From Desulfobacteraceae bacterium (lineage in GTDB: Bacteria > Desulfobacterota > DSM-4660 > Desulfatiglandales > Desulfatiglandaceae), in contig JABMQV010000854.1 in the NCBI GenBank assembly GCA_013203065.1, forward strand, positions 1-5,626: DNA of 5,626 bases, given 5' to 3'. Every line of letters starts with the position of its first letter. The first letter of the stretch is position 1. The position numbers and the translations under genes are program-made. This document shows positions 1 through 5,597 of this stretch, piece by piece. Under the pieces are notes generated by a model that was not told where the DNA came from, did no database searches, and saw nothing but the letters and a program-made list of their open reading frames with translations.

Positions 1-255
1 AAGGGCATACCGGCTGATCTCCTTGAGGCGGTCGCATACAAAGGAAAAGGGTTTATTGAGAGGACGGTTCTTCAGCTTATAGATGAGTTGTATCCCTTTT
101 TTGTTATAAAGGTCGCATCCTATCCCGTAGAAAGAATCGGTGGGGTAAGCGATGAGGCCTCCGTTCTCGAGGACATCACTGACGCGCCGGATAAGCCGCT
201 GTTGAGGGTTATCCGGGTTTATGGAAACGAGTAAGGTCTTTTTGGGTCTAGACAT
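1..255 (-). CDS. Sua5/YciO/YrdC-family L-threonylcarbamoyladenylate synthase-like protein, N-terminal part (runs off left edge)
   Basis: Read on the minus strand from the ATG at 255-253, the frame stays open for 85 codons to the window edge. The opening matches the family closely, above all E. coli YciO: an INPDNPQQRLI segment at residues 12-22, then GGLIAYPTDSFYGIGC at 32-47, holding the conserved YPTD(S/E) substrate-pocket motif. A K-N-R at 62-64 fits the KxR motif of Sua5/YrdC proteins. Family members make threonylcarbamoyl-AMP from threonine, bicarbonate and ATP for the t6A37 modification of ANN-decoding tRNAs; YciO-type paralogues are less well characterised, so the exact role is uncertain. 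An in-frame stop lies a few codons upstream and no other start is nearby, which fixes the N-terminus. The ATG touches the ATG of the divergent prepilin peptidase, and no Shine-Dalgarno sequence is visible. The C-terminal part, including the SxN motif, is outside the window. Confidence 0.9.
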   Translation of the reverse strand, partial: MSRPKKTLLVSINPDNPQQRLIRRVSDVLENGGLIAYPTDSFYGIGCDLYNKKGIQLIYKLKNRPLNKPFSFVCDRLKEISRYAL

Positions 256-1032
256 ATGGGTCTAAATTCGCTACTGGCGCTTTATTCTGTCTTGTTAGGT
301 TTGGCCTTTGGTAGCTTTATCAATGTCTGCGTTTATCGTATTCCCCTCAAGAAATCAATCATTAAACCACCCTCTGCCTGCCCAAAGTGCCGCCAAAGGA
401 TAAAATTCTATTATAATATTCCTCTCATAAGCTACCTCATCCTGAGGGGCAGATGCAGGTATTGCCGTGGCTATATCTCATGGGAGTATCCCCTTGTGGA
501 GGCCGTTACGGGGTTTTTGAGCCTGGCCCTTTTTATCAGATACGGACTGAGCCTTCAATTTCTTTTTTTTCTCCTGTTTGCCGGAACACTTGTGATGATC
601 AGTTTTATTGATCTTCATCACAGGATCATACCTGATGTCCTCTCATTGCCCGGGATCCCCGCGGGGTGGGCCTACTCTCTTTTTGCCGGTCACGTATCCT
701 GGCTCGACTCCCTGATCGGGTCCATCGCAGGTGGCGGGGCCCTTTTTCTCGTGGCCTTTGTCTATCAACGCCTCACCGGAAGGGAGGGGATGGGTGGCGG
801 GGACATAAAGCTATTGGCTATGATTGGCGCATGGATGGGGTGGAGGGCATTGCCCTTTATTGTACTCATATCGTCCTTGACAGGTGCAGTTGTCGGTTGC
901 CTGTTTATCCTGATGGCCGGCAAGGGGTATAAATTCAAGATACCATTTGGACCGTTTCTCTCCCTCGGGGCCCTCGTGTATCTATTTTTTGGCCTTAGAC
1001 TTACAAACTGGTATTTTCGTCTACTCCATTAG
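256..1032 (+). CDS. pilD: Type IV prepilin peptidase / N-methyltransferase (A24 family)
   Basis: The 258-residue polytopic inner-membrane protein is full length for PilD/GspO enzymes. These cleave the leader of type IV prepilins or type II secretion pseudopilins and methylate the new N-terminus. The N-terminal part has the typical first membrane helix with GSFxNVxxYR (residues 19-28) and two zinc-binding cysteine pairs, CPKC (42-45) and CRYC (67-70), flanking NIPLISYL; this is the bifunctional form with the cytoplasmic methyltransferase region. The two catalytic aspartates of the A24 family are D119 (in FIDLHHRIIPD) and D183 (in the GxGD-type GGGDIK), 64 residues apart as in TcpJ. About seven hydrophobic segments follow from residue 5 to 250. 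An in-frame stop at 232-234 with no start codon after it leaves 256 as the first possible start. No good Shine-Dalgarno sequence precedes it; AAGGT at 233-237 is about 18 bases away. It is the first gene of a likely operon with the kinase 12 bases downstream. No pilin, pilB or pilC gene is in view, so the system it serves is unknown. Confidence 0.95.
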   Translation: MGLNSLLALYSVLLGLAFGSFINVCVYRIPLKKSIIKPPSACPKCRQRIKFYYNIPLISYLILRGRCRYCRGYISWEYPLVEAVTGFLSLALFIRYGLSLQFLFFLLFAGTLVMISFIDLHHRIIPDVLSLPGIPAGWAYSLFAGHVSWLDSLIGSIAGGGALFLVAFVYQRLTGREGMGGGDIKLLAMIGAWMGWRALPFIVLISSLTGAVVGCLFILMAGKGYKFKIPFGPFLSLGALVYLFFGLRLTNWYFRLLH

Positions 1033-1033
1033 T

Positions 1034-1047
1034 GAGGCCTCAATTTG
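1034..1047 (+). promoter_or_regulatory. Ribosome binding site fixing a TTG start for the histidine kinase
   Basis: GAGG at 1034-1037 lies just after the TAG stop of the prepilin peptidase (1030-1032) and 7 bases before the TTG at 1045-1047. Starting here preserves the complete first membrane helix. The closeness to the upstream stop suggests translational coupling within one transcript. Confidence 0.7.
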
Positions 1048-2637
1048 AGATTTCCGTTTTTTAGCTTGAGAACAGGGATTCTGGCATATCTGGGCTTCTT
1101 GATTGTGGTTGCCATGCTCCTTGTCAATGCGGTTATGGTAAAATTCGAGGAAAGAGAACTGGTGGAGGCCAAGCTTCAAACAGGGCGCCTGCTCTCACAT
1201 AGTCTGGTCCGCCAGGTGGCTAATGAAATCGGCCACGCGCAAAAAGGATGGGACAGGGTTTTTTCAAGGCGTGCTTTTCAGGAGGAACTGAGGCAATTGA
1301 TTCAGGTAGGGGGATTTCCAGAAGCCCTGATAGTGGGCACAGGAGGGGACAAGGTCTATGGCACAGGGTCGTGGGCCTCCAGCTCCCATGAGCCGACGGC
1401 TCGGGGAGACGCGGAAAAGGATGCCCTTGTTCTCTCAGCCAAGGCACTCCAACTGAAGAAGTGGGTGTTTGATTTTTACGGGAGCACCTGGGGCGTGATC
1501 TGGCCTGCCCATGAGCGGCTGATGATATCGTCCCCCCTGTTTGTGGAGGGGCGTTTGATGGGTGCCATTACCATAGGCGTACATCTCGAATCTCTGTATG
1601 GGATGCTCAGGGAGTCGGAAAAGACCATCCTGATCTTCATCGTCCTGAACACACTGATCCTTGTCCTCTTTGGTGTCTATCTTCTCTCCCGCACGGTGGT
1701 CAAGCCGATCCACAAGCTTCTGCAAATTACGGATCAATTCGAGGGTGGAGAGCCATTTCCATCCTTTGGAGATTCACCCCGGAATGAGATCGGGCAGCTG
1801 TTTCGTTCGCTCAATATGATGCTAAGACGTCTTGAAGAGAACAAAAAAGAGTTGAGGACCCACATTTCGTCCTTGGAGAAGGCCAACCGGGAGATCAAGA
1901 AGGCACAGGAGGAAATTATCAGGTCTGAAAAGGCGGCTTCGGTGGGGCGTCTGGCAACCGGGGTGGCCCATGAGATGGGTAATCCGATCGGCATTGTCCT
2001 GGGTTACCTTGAACTCTTTAAGGGAGAGGACCTTGAGGAGGCGGAAAGAAAAGATTTTCTGGACCGCATGGAATCGGAACTGACGCGTATTAGCCGGATT
2101 ATCAAACAGTTGCTCGATTTTTCGAGGCCCTCAACAGGTGAACAGGAAAAAGGGAATATCCATGAGATGATCATTGAGACGGTCAATATGCTGATGCCCC
2201 AGCCAATGATGGCCCACTTGGAGATAGAGATGGCCTTGGATGCTGAAAGGGACACGGTATGGGCAGGACCCGACCAGCTAAAACAAGTCTTCCTGAACAT
2301 TATCATGAACAGCGCCGATGCCATGCAGGGGGGAGACCCGTTGAATAGCGGCTTGGAGACCGGGGCCCTGACCATCAGAACCCAAGACAGGGATGATTCC
2401 ATAGAGATCGGGTTTACAGACACGGGAAAGGGGATCCCGAGTGATGAACTGGTTCGAATCTTTGACCCCTTTTTCACCACAAAGGAGCCTGGTAAGGGGA
2501 CCGGCCTGGGCCTGTCCGTATCCTACAGGATCATTCAAGAACTGGGAGGCCGGATCCGTGCGGAGAGTTCTCCCGGGGAAGGTACGACCATCATTATTGA
2601 TATTCCCCTCCACCAGGGGAGCAGACCCGAGAATTGA
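1045..2637 (+). CDS. Two-transmembrane sensor histidine kinase (HAMP-HisKA-HATPase)
   Basis: This 530-residue membrane kinase autophosphorylates and should pass phosphate to the regulator encoded just downstream. Domains in order: TM1 about 11-32; an extracytoplasmic sensor region about 33-193 that I do not recognise; TM2 about 194-214; HAMP linker about 215-265 with its typical Pro (P221); a charged coiled-coil-like stretch about 262-296; HisKA with the H-box VAHEMGNPIG, phosphoacceptor H309; and HATPase_c with N-box (NIIMNSADAM, N418/N422), G1 (DTGKGI, D459), F-box (FDPFF, 473-477) and G2 (GKGTGLGLS, 483-491). All catalytic boxes look intact. The start is TTG at 1045, supported by GAGG at 1034-1037 with 7-base spacing; the first ATG would cut into TM1. 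It begins 12 bases after the prepilin peptidase and its stop overlaps the ribosome binding site of the regulator. PilS is possible from context, but PilS normally has more membrane helices, so I give no symbol. Confidence 0.93.
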   Translation: MRFPFFSLRTGILAYLGFLIVVAMLLVNAVMVKFEERELVEAKLQTGRLLSHSLVRQVANEIGHAQKGWDRVFSRRAFQEELRQLIQVGGFPEALIVGTGGDKVYGTGSWASSSHEPTARGDAEKDALVLSAKALQLKKWVFDFYGSTWGVIWPAHERLMISSPLFVEGRLMGAITIGVHLESLYGMLRESEKTILIFIVLNTLILVLFGVYLLSRTVVKPIHKLLQITDQFEGGEPFPSFGDSPRNEIGQLFRSLNMMLRRLEENKKELRTHISSLEKANREIKKAQEEIIRSEKAASVGRLATGVAHEMGNPIGIVLGYLELFKGEDLEEAERKDFLDRMESELTRISRIIKQLLDFSRPSTGEQEKGNIHEMIIETVNMLMPQPMMAHLEIEMALDAERDTVWAGPDQLKQVFLNIIMNSADAMQGGDPLNSGLETGALTIRTQDRDDSIEIGFTDTGKGIPSDELVRIFDPFFTTKEPGKGTGLGLSVSYRIIQELGGRIRAESSPGEGTTIIIDIPLHQGSRPEN

Positions 2638-2654
2638 GGTGTATCCGGCCCATG
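2636..2654 (+). promoter_or_regulatory. Ribosome binding site supporting ATG 2652 of the response regulator
   Basis: GAGGTG at 2636-2641 overlaps the TGA stop of the kinase (2635-2637) and lies 10 bases before ATG 2652. A TTG at 2634-2636 would give six more residues but has no comparably placed Shine-Dalgarno sequence. The overlap with the stop suggests coupled translation of kinase and regulator. Confidence 0.65.
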
Positions 2655-4025
2655 TCTCAACAACGCGTTCTTATCATAGATGATGAAAAAAATATGCGCC
2701 ATATGCTGAAGGTCATGCTGGGCAAAGCGGGTTATTCAGTTGAAAGCGCGTCGGATGGTGTCGAGGGGCTTCAGCGAATGGAAGACTCTGATTTTGGTTT
2801 TATCCTTTGCGATATCAAGATGCCCCGCATGGATGGGATGGCCTTTCTCAAGGAGGCCAAAGAGCGGTATCCCGAGAAGACCTTTATCATGATGTCGGCC
2901 TACGGTACCGTGGAAACAGCGCTTGAGGCAATGAAAGAGGGGGCCTATGATTACGTATCCAAACCCTTCAAGAAGGATGAGGTCCTCTTGACCCTGAAGA
3001 AGGCCGAGGAGCGGGAAGGGCTAAAGGAAGAAAACCTGAGGCTCAAGACCAGGCTCGATGATATGGAGAAAAAGTATTCCTATGGCAACGTGATCGCCCG
3101 AAGCGAGGCCATGGCCAAGGTCTTCGATCTTGTACGTAAGGTGGCCGAACACAAGACCACCGTGCTCATTACCGGGGAGAGCGGCACCGGTAAAGAACTG
3201 ATCGCCAAGGCCATACACCGAACCGGGCCCAGGGCACAGGAGCCCCTGGTGAGCATAAATTGCGGGGGTATCCCGGAAAATCTCCTGGAGAGTGAGTTTT
3301 TCGGCTACAAGAGGGGGGCATTCACGGATGCGGTCAAGGACAATCCGGGGCGTTTTGTGGAGGCAGACGGAGGAACGATCTTCCTGGACGAAATCGGAGA
3401 GCTGCCGTTGCCCTTGCAGGTGAAGCTCCTGCGTGTTTTACAGGAAGAGGAGGTTACCCCCTTGGGGGGAATCGGTTCGAAGAAGATCGATGTAAGAGTG
3501 GTCACTGCCACATCCAAGGACCTGGATAAGATGGTGGGAGAGGGAAGGTTCCGTGAGGACCTCTTTTATCGTATTAATGTCATGCGCATTCATATCCCTC
3601 CCCTCAGGGACAGGAGAGGGGACATCCCGGTCCTTATGGGACATTTCATAGAAACCTTTAACGAGAAATTGAACAAGGATGTGGAAGGGCCCACTTCTAA
3701 GACGGTGTCCATTTTGATGGATTACCCTTGGCCCGGAAACGTGAGAGAACTGGAAAATGTCATTGAAAGGGCTGTATTGCTTTCAACGGGACGATTGATT
3801 ACGCCGGCGGAACTCCCCTCCAATCTGATACGGTCCAAAGGCCTCCCCCACTATCTTGACCCTGAAGATACCCTTTCCATCAAGAAGGCCTCAAAGGTTC
3901 TCCACCGGACTCTCATAAAAAGGGCCCTTGAGGAGACCGGCGGAAACAAGACCCGGGCGGCCAAGCTCCTGGAGATCAGCCGGCCCATGCTCCTGTCCAA
4001 GATCAAGGAATACGATCTCGGGTAA
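2652..4025 (+). CDS. Sigma-54-dependent response regulator (NtrC family: REC-AAA+-Fis HTH)
   Basis: The 457-residue protein is a complete bacterial enhancer-binding protein. It has a receiver domain (about 3-120) with acidic pocket D10/D11, phosphoacceptor D54 (CDIKMP), S82 and K104 (SKPF); a coiled linker (about 120-140); and a sigma-54 AAA+ domain with Walker A GESGTGKE (175-182), Walker B GGTIFLDE (240-247), the FREDLFYR region and YPWPGNVRELEN sensor II. A C-terminal Fis-type HTH (about 425-455, GGNKTRAAKLLEISR) follows. The usual GAFTGA loop reads GAFTDA (222-227), and the sensor I segment reads TATSKD rather than the usual AATNRD. ATG 2652 is preferred over TTG 2634, which overlaps the kinase stop, because GAGGTG at 2636-2641 is well placed and MSQQRVLIIDDE is a normal receiver start. 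The kinase upstream is its expected partner; phosphorylation should trigger oligomerisation and ATP-driven opening of sigma-54 promoters. Targets are unknown; PilR is only a contextual guess. Confidence 0.93.
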   Translation: MSQQRVLIIDDEKNMRHMLKVMLGKAGYSVESASDGVEGLQRMEDSDFGFILCDIKMPRMDGMAFLKEAKERYPEKTFIMMSAYGTVETALEAMKEGAYDYVSKPFKKDEVLLTLKKAEEREGLKEENLRLKTRLDDMEKKYSYGNVIARSEAMAKVFDLVRKVAEHKTTVLITGESGTGKELIAKAIHRTGPRAQEPLVSINCGGIPENLLESEFFGYKRGAFTDAVKDNPGRFVEADGGTIFLDEIGELPLPLQVKLLRVLQEEEVTPLGGIGSKKIDVRVVTATSKDLDKMVGEGRFREDLFYRINVMRIHIPPLRDRRGDIPVLMGHFIETFNEKLNKDVEGPTSKTVSILMDYPWPGNVRELENVIERAVLLSTGRLITPAELPSNLIRSKGLPHYLDPEDTLSIKKASKVLHRTLIKRALEETGGNKTRAAKLLEISRPMLLSKIKEYDLG

Positions 4026-4067
4026 ACACTGTTGGGGGGTTCGCTGATCGGACCGGGAAATCTAGGG

Positions 4068-4097
4068 TTGACACACGACCGTGTGTTTTCCTATTCT
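4068..4097 (+). promoter_or_regulatory. Candidate sigma-70-type promoter for the phosphofructokinase gene
   Basis: A perfect -35 hexamer TTGACA (4068-4073) is followed after 18 bases by TATTCT (4092-4097), which matches TATAAT at four of six positions including T1, A2 and T6. A start of transcription near 4104 is expected, giving a leader of about 63 bases before ATG 4167. It lies in the only sizeable plus-strand intergenic gap and fits an independent promoter for the downstream gene. This is a match by eye; transcription start data would be needed for certainty. Confidence 0.5.
4071..4086 (+). promoter_or_regulatory. 16-bp palindrome in the promoter spacer: operator candidate (or weak terminator)
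   Basis: ACACACGACCGTGTGT is a perfect inverted repeat with 7-base arms around a 2-base centre. It begins inside the -35 hexamer and fills most of the -35/-10 spacer, the usual place for a repressor operator. An alternative reading is an RNA hairpin (6-bp stem, GACC loop) followed by TTTTCC that could weakly end transcription of the regulator operon. The short stem makes that less convincing, but no other terminator is visible after the regulator gene. Confidence 0.4.
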
Positions 4098-4121
4098 CCC
4101 TGATCGGAGGGTAGGTTCTCT

Positions 4122-4151
4122 ATGACATTTATCAAGATCCGGAATCACTGA
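4122..4151 (+). CDS. Possible 9-codon leader ORF upstream of phosphofructokinase
   Basis: ATG at 4122 opens a nine-codon frame (MTFIKIRNH) that stops at TGA 4149-4151, 15 bases before the phosphofructokinase ATG. It has a stronger Shine-Dalgarno sequence than the main gene: GGAGGG at 4106-4111, 10 bases upstream. The frame is the same as the phosphofructokinase frame, separated from it only by this TGA and five sense codons. It could be a regulatory leader peptide, a translational coupling device, the remnant of a longer N-terminus broken by a nonsense change, or chance. The peptide shows no run of one amino acid typical of classical attenuators. Confidence 0.3.
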   Translation: MTFIKIRNH

Positions 4152-4166
4152 CAGAGGGCTGGCCTT

Positions 4167-5456
4167 ATGGAAATTGATAATTTAGACCTTTCGGTTTCAA
4201 GGTTGGGCGAGTGCAAGATCTCCACACCCCTGACCGGAGTACAGTTTGTGGACGATGAGGAAAGGGTGCTGTTTCATTCTAGCCTGAAAGGGGTGAAGGA
4301 GGTCCTGAATAAGGGGGGGAGCCTCCCCAGTTTTGAAATGGCTGGTCCAAGGAGGAAGATCTATTTCGACCCTTCAAAGCTCAAGTGCGGAATCGTGACT
4401 TGCGGGGGGATTTGTCCTGGGGTGAATGATGTGATTCGGGCCATTGTCTTAAGCCTTTTCTACCACTACGGTGTGCGGAATGTGTGCGGTTTCCGGTATG
4501 GTTTTGAGGGACTTTCACCCAAATACTCCCATTATCCTATGGAACTGACCCCCAAGGAGGTGGTCAACATCCAGCAATGGGGAGGGACGATCCTGGGCAC
4601 CTCCCGGGGGCCTCAGGATGTCTCGGAAATGGTGGACACCCTGGAGCGTATGGACATGCGTATCCTCTTTGCAATCGGTGGGGATGGGACCCTGCGAGGT
4701 GCCCATGCCATCCATGAAGAGATCAGGCGGCGCAAACTCAAGATTGGGGTGATCGGAATCCCGAAGACCATAGACAATGATATCTCTCTTGTTGACAAAT
4801 CCTTTGGCTTTGAGACGGCTGTCGCCGAAGCCAGGCACGCCATCCACGGGGCCCACGTGGAGTCCATAGGGGCACGTAACGGTATCGGGCTGGTGAAACT
4901 GATGGGCCGTGAATCAGGGTTTATCGCCGCCAATGCCACCCTGGCCACCACTCAGGTCAATTTCTGTCTGGTCCCGGAGGTTCCCTTTGGCCTGGATGTC
5001 TTTCTCGGGGCCCTGGGGACGAGGCTTGAGAGCAGACACCATTCGGTTGTGGTGGTTGCGGAGGGGGCGGGACAAGACCTGATGAAGGGGACGAACATGC
5101 AGGACCGGTCCGGCAATGTACGGCTGGGGGACATAGGCCTCTTTTTGAGGGATCATATCAAGACCTATTTTGAGCACGCGGGGAAGGCCATCACCTTGAA
5201 GTATATAGACCCCAGCTACATGATCAGAAGCATGGCAGCGAATCCGCACGATTCGTTATTCTGTCTGATTCTGGGCCACAATGCGGCACATGCGGGGATG
5301 GCCGGACGGACAAACATGCTGACAGGATTCTGGAATGGAGAATATACTCACGTTCCGATCCCGCTTGCCGTGTCAAAGAGAAAACAGATCGATCCACACG
5401 GGAGACTGTGGAGCAGCGTTGTGGAGTCCACAGGACAACCAAGACAGATGCTGTGA
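4167..5456 (+). CDS. 6-phosphofructokinase, ATP-dependent long type (plant/trypanosome/spirochaete-like group)
   Basis: The 429-residue protein phosphorylates fructose 6-phosphate to fructose 1,6-bisphosphate in cytoplasmic glycolysis. A divergent N-terminal extension (about 1-70) precedes the phosphofructokinase fold. Visible motifs: CGGICPGVND (79-88) in the first nucleotide loop; GGDGT (171-175); PKTIDND (199-205), with T201, D203 and D205 matching the catalytic T125/D127/D129 of E. coli PfkA; LMGRESGF (245-252) and PEVPF (270-274) for sugar phosphate binding; VVAEGAGQ (296-303); YIDPSYMIR (346-354). G174 (E. coli G104) is the ATP-type residue, since PPi enzymes carry Asp there, while K200 (E. 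coli G124) is the PPi-type residue. This G/K pair is typical of plant and trypanosomatid ATP enzymes, so ATP use is predicted but PPi use is not excluded. GAGGG at 4154-4158 precedes the ATG by 8 bases. The gene has its own promoter candidate and seems independent of the upstream two-component operon. Confidence 0.92.
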   Translation: MEIDNLDLSVSRLGECKISTPLTGVQFVDDEERVLFHSSLKGVKEVLNKGGSLPSFEMAGPRRKIYFDPSKLKCGIVTCGGICPGVNDVIRAIVLSLFYHYGVRNVCGFRYGFEGLSPKYSHYPMELTPKEVVNIQQWGGTILGTSRGPQDVSEMVDTLERMDMRILFAIGGDGTLRGAHAIHEEIRRRKLKIGVIGIPKTIDNDISLVDKSFGFETAVAEARHAIHGAHVESIGARNGIGLVKLMGRESGFIAANATLATTQVNFCLVPEVPFGLDVFLGALGTRLESRHHSVVVVAEGAGQDLMKGTNMQDRSGNVRLGDIGLFLRDHIKTYFEHAGKAITLKYIDPSYMIRSMAANPHDSLFCLILGHNAAHAGMAGRTNMLTGFWNGEYTHVPIPLAVSKRKQIDPHGRLWSSVVESTGQPRQML

Positions 5457-5572
5457 AGGTACTTGTCTGGATCCTTCCCCCCTAACGTATCCTCGCGGTG
5501 TTTCTGCGAGCCCTCCTTGAGCCTCTTTCTGCGGCTGCCTGAGGCGATAGGGGCCATCTTTTATTTAGGCCC
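5457..5572. other. Intergenic region downstream of phosphofructokinase, no gene recognised
   Basis: No convincing coding frame is seen. The stretch holds a small hairpin (5492-5498 with 5504-5510, one G-U pair, loop TGTTT) not followed by a U-tract, a direct repeat TTTCTGCG at 5501-5508 and 5526-5533, and an inverted repeat GGGCC/GGCCC (5551-5555, 5568-5572) enclosing an AT-rich 12-base loop. None gives a clear plus-strand terminator for the phosphofructokinase gene, which may rely on Rho or on the convergent hairpin beyond. Confidence 0.4.
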
Positions 5573-5597
5573 AAAAACCCGGTCCTCAGGGCCGGGT
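5573..5597 (-). terminator. Intrinsic terminator on the minus strand
   Basis: A 9-bp stem (5577-5585 with 5589-5597, one G-U pair) closes a 3-base loop. The stem is GC-rich (ACCCGG outer arm). On the minus strand it is followed directly by TTTTT (5577-5573), the classical arrangement of a rho-independent terminator; on the plus strand no U-tract follows. It should end a minus-strand gene lying beyond the right edge, convergent with the phosphofructokinase gene. One minus frame entering from the edge reaches a TGA at 5600-5598, one base before the hairpin, which would suit the end of that gene, but nine codons are too few to identify it. Confidence 0.65.

Noticed and set aside
1..234. Plus-strand open frame from the left edge to TAA at 232-234 (77 codons)
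   Set aside because: It is antisense to the Sua5/YciO-family gene, whose minus-strand translation matches conserved family motifs; the plus reading shows none.
1359..1374. TGGCAC resembling a sigma-54 -24 element
   Set aside because: No GC dinucleotide of a -12 element (TTGC) at the required spacing, and it is inside the kinase coding sequence.
2004..2480. Minus-strand ORF of 158 residues inside the kinase gene
   Set aside because: Serine/isoleucine-rich translation typical of an antisense shadow; the plus-strand kinase motifs account for the whole region.
2634..2651. TTG start adding six residues to the response regulator
   Set aside because: The ATG at 2652 has a better spaced ribosome site and gives a standard receiver N-terminus; the extra residues are not family-like.
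4515..5249. Several overlapping minus-strand ORFs of about 110 residues inside the phosphofructokinase gene
   Set aside because: They lie opposite conserved catalytic motifs of the phosphofructokinase, have no recognisable domains and mutually overlap.
5348..5557. Minus-strand 69-residue ORF over the end of phosphofructokinase and the intergenic region
   Set aside because: Starts just after the minus-strand terminator, has no good ribosome site or recognisable features, and overlaps the real gene antisense.
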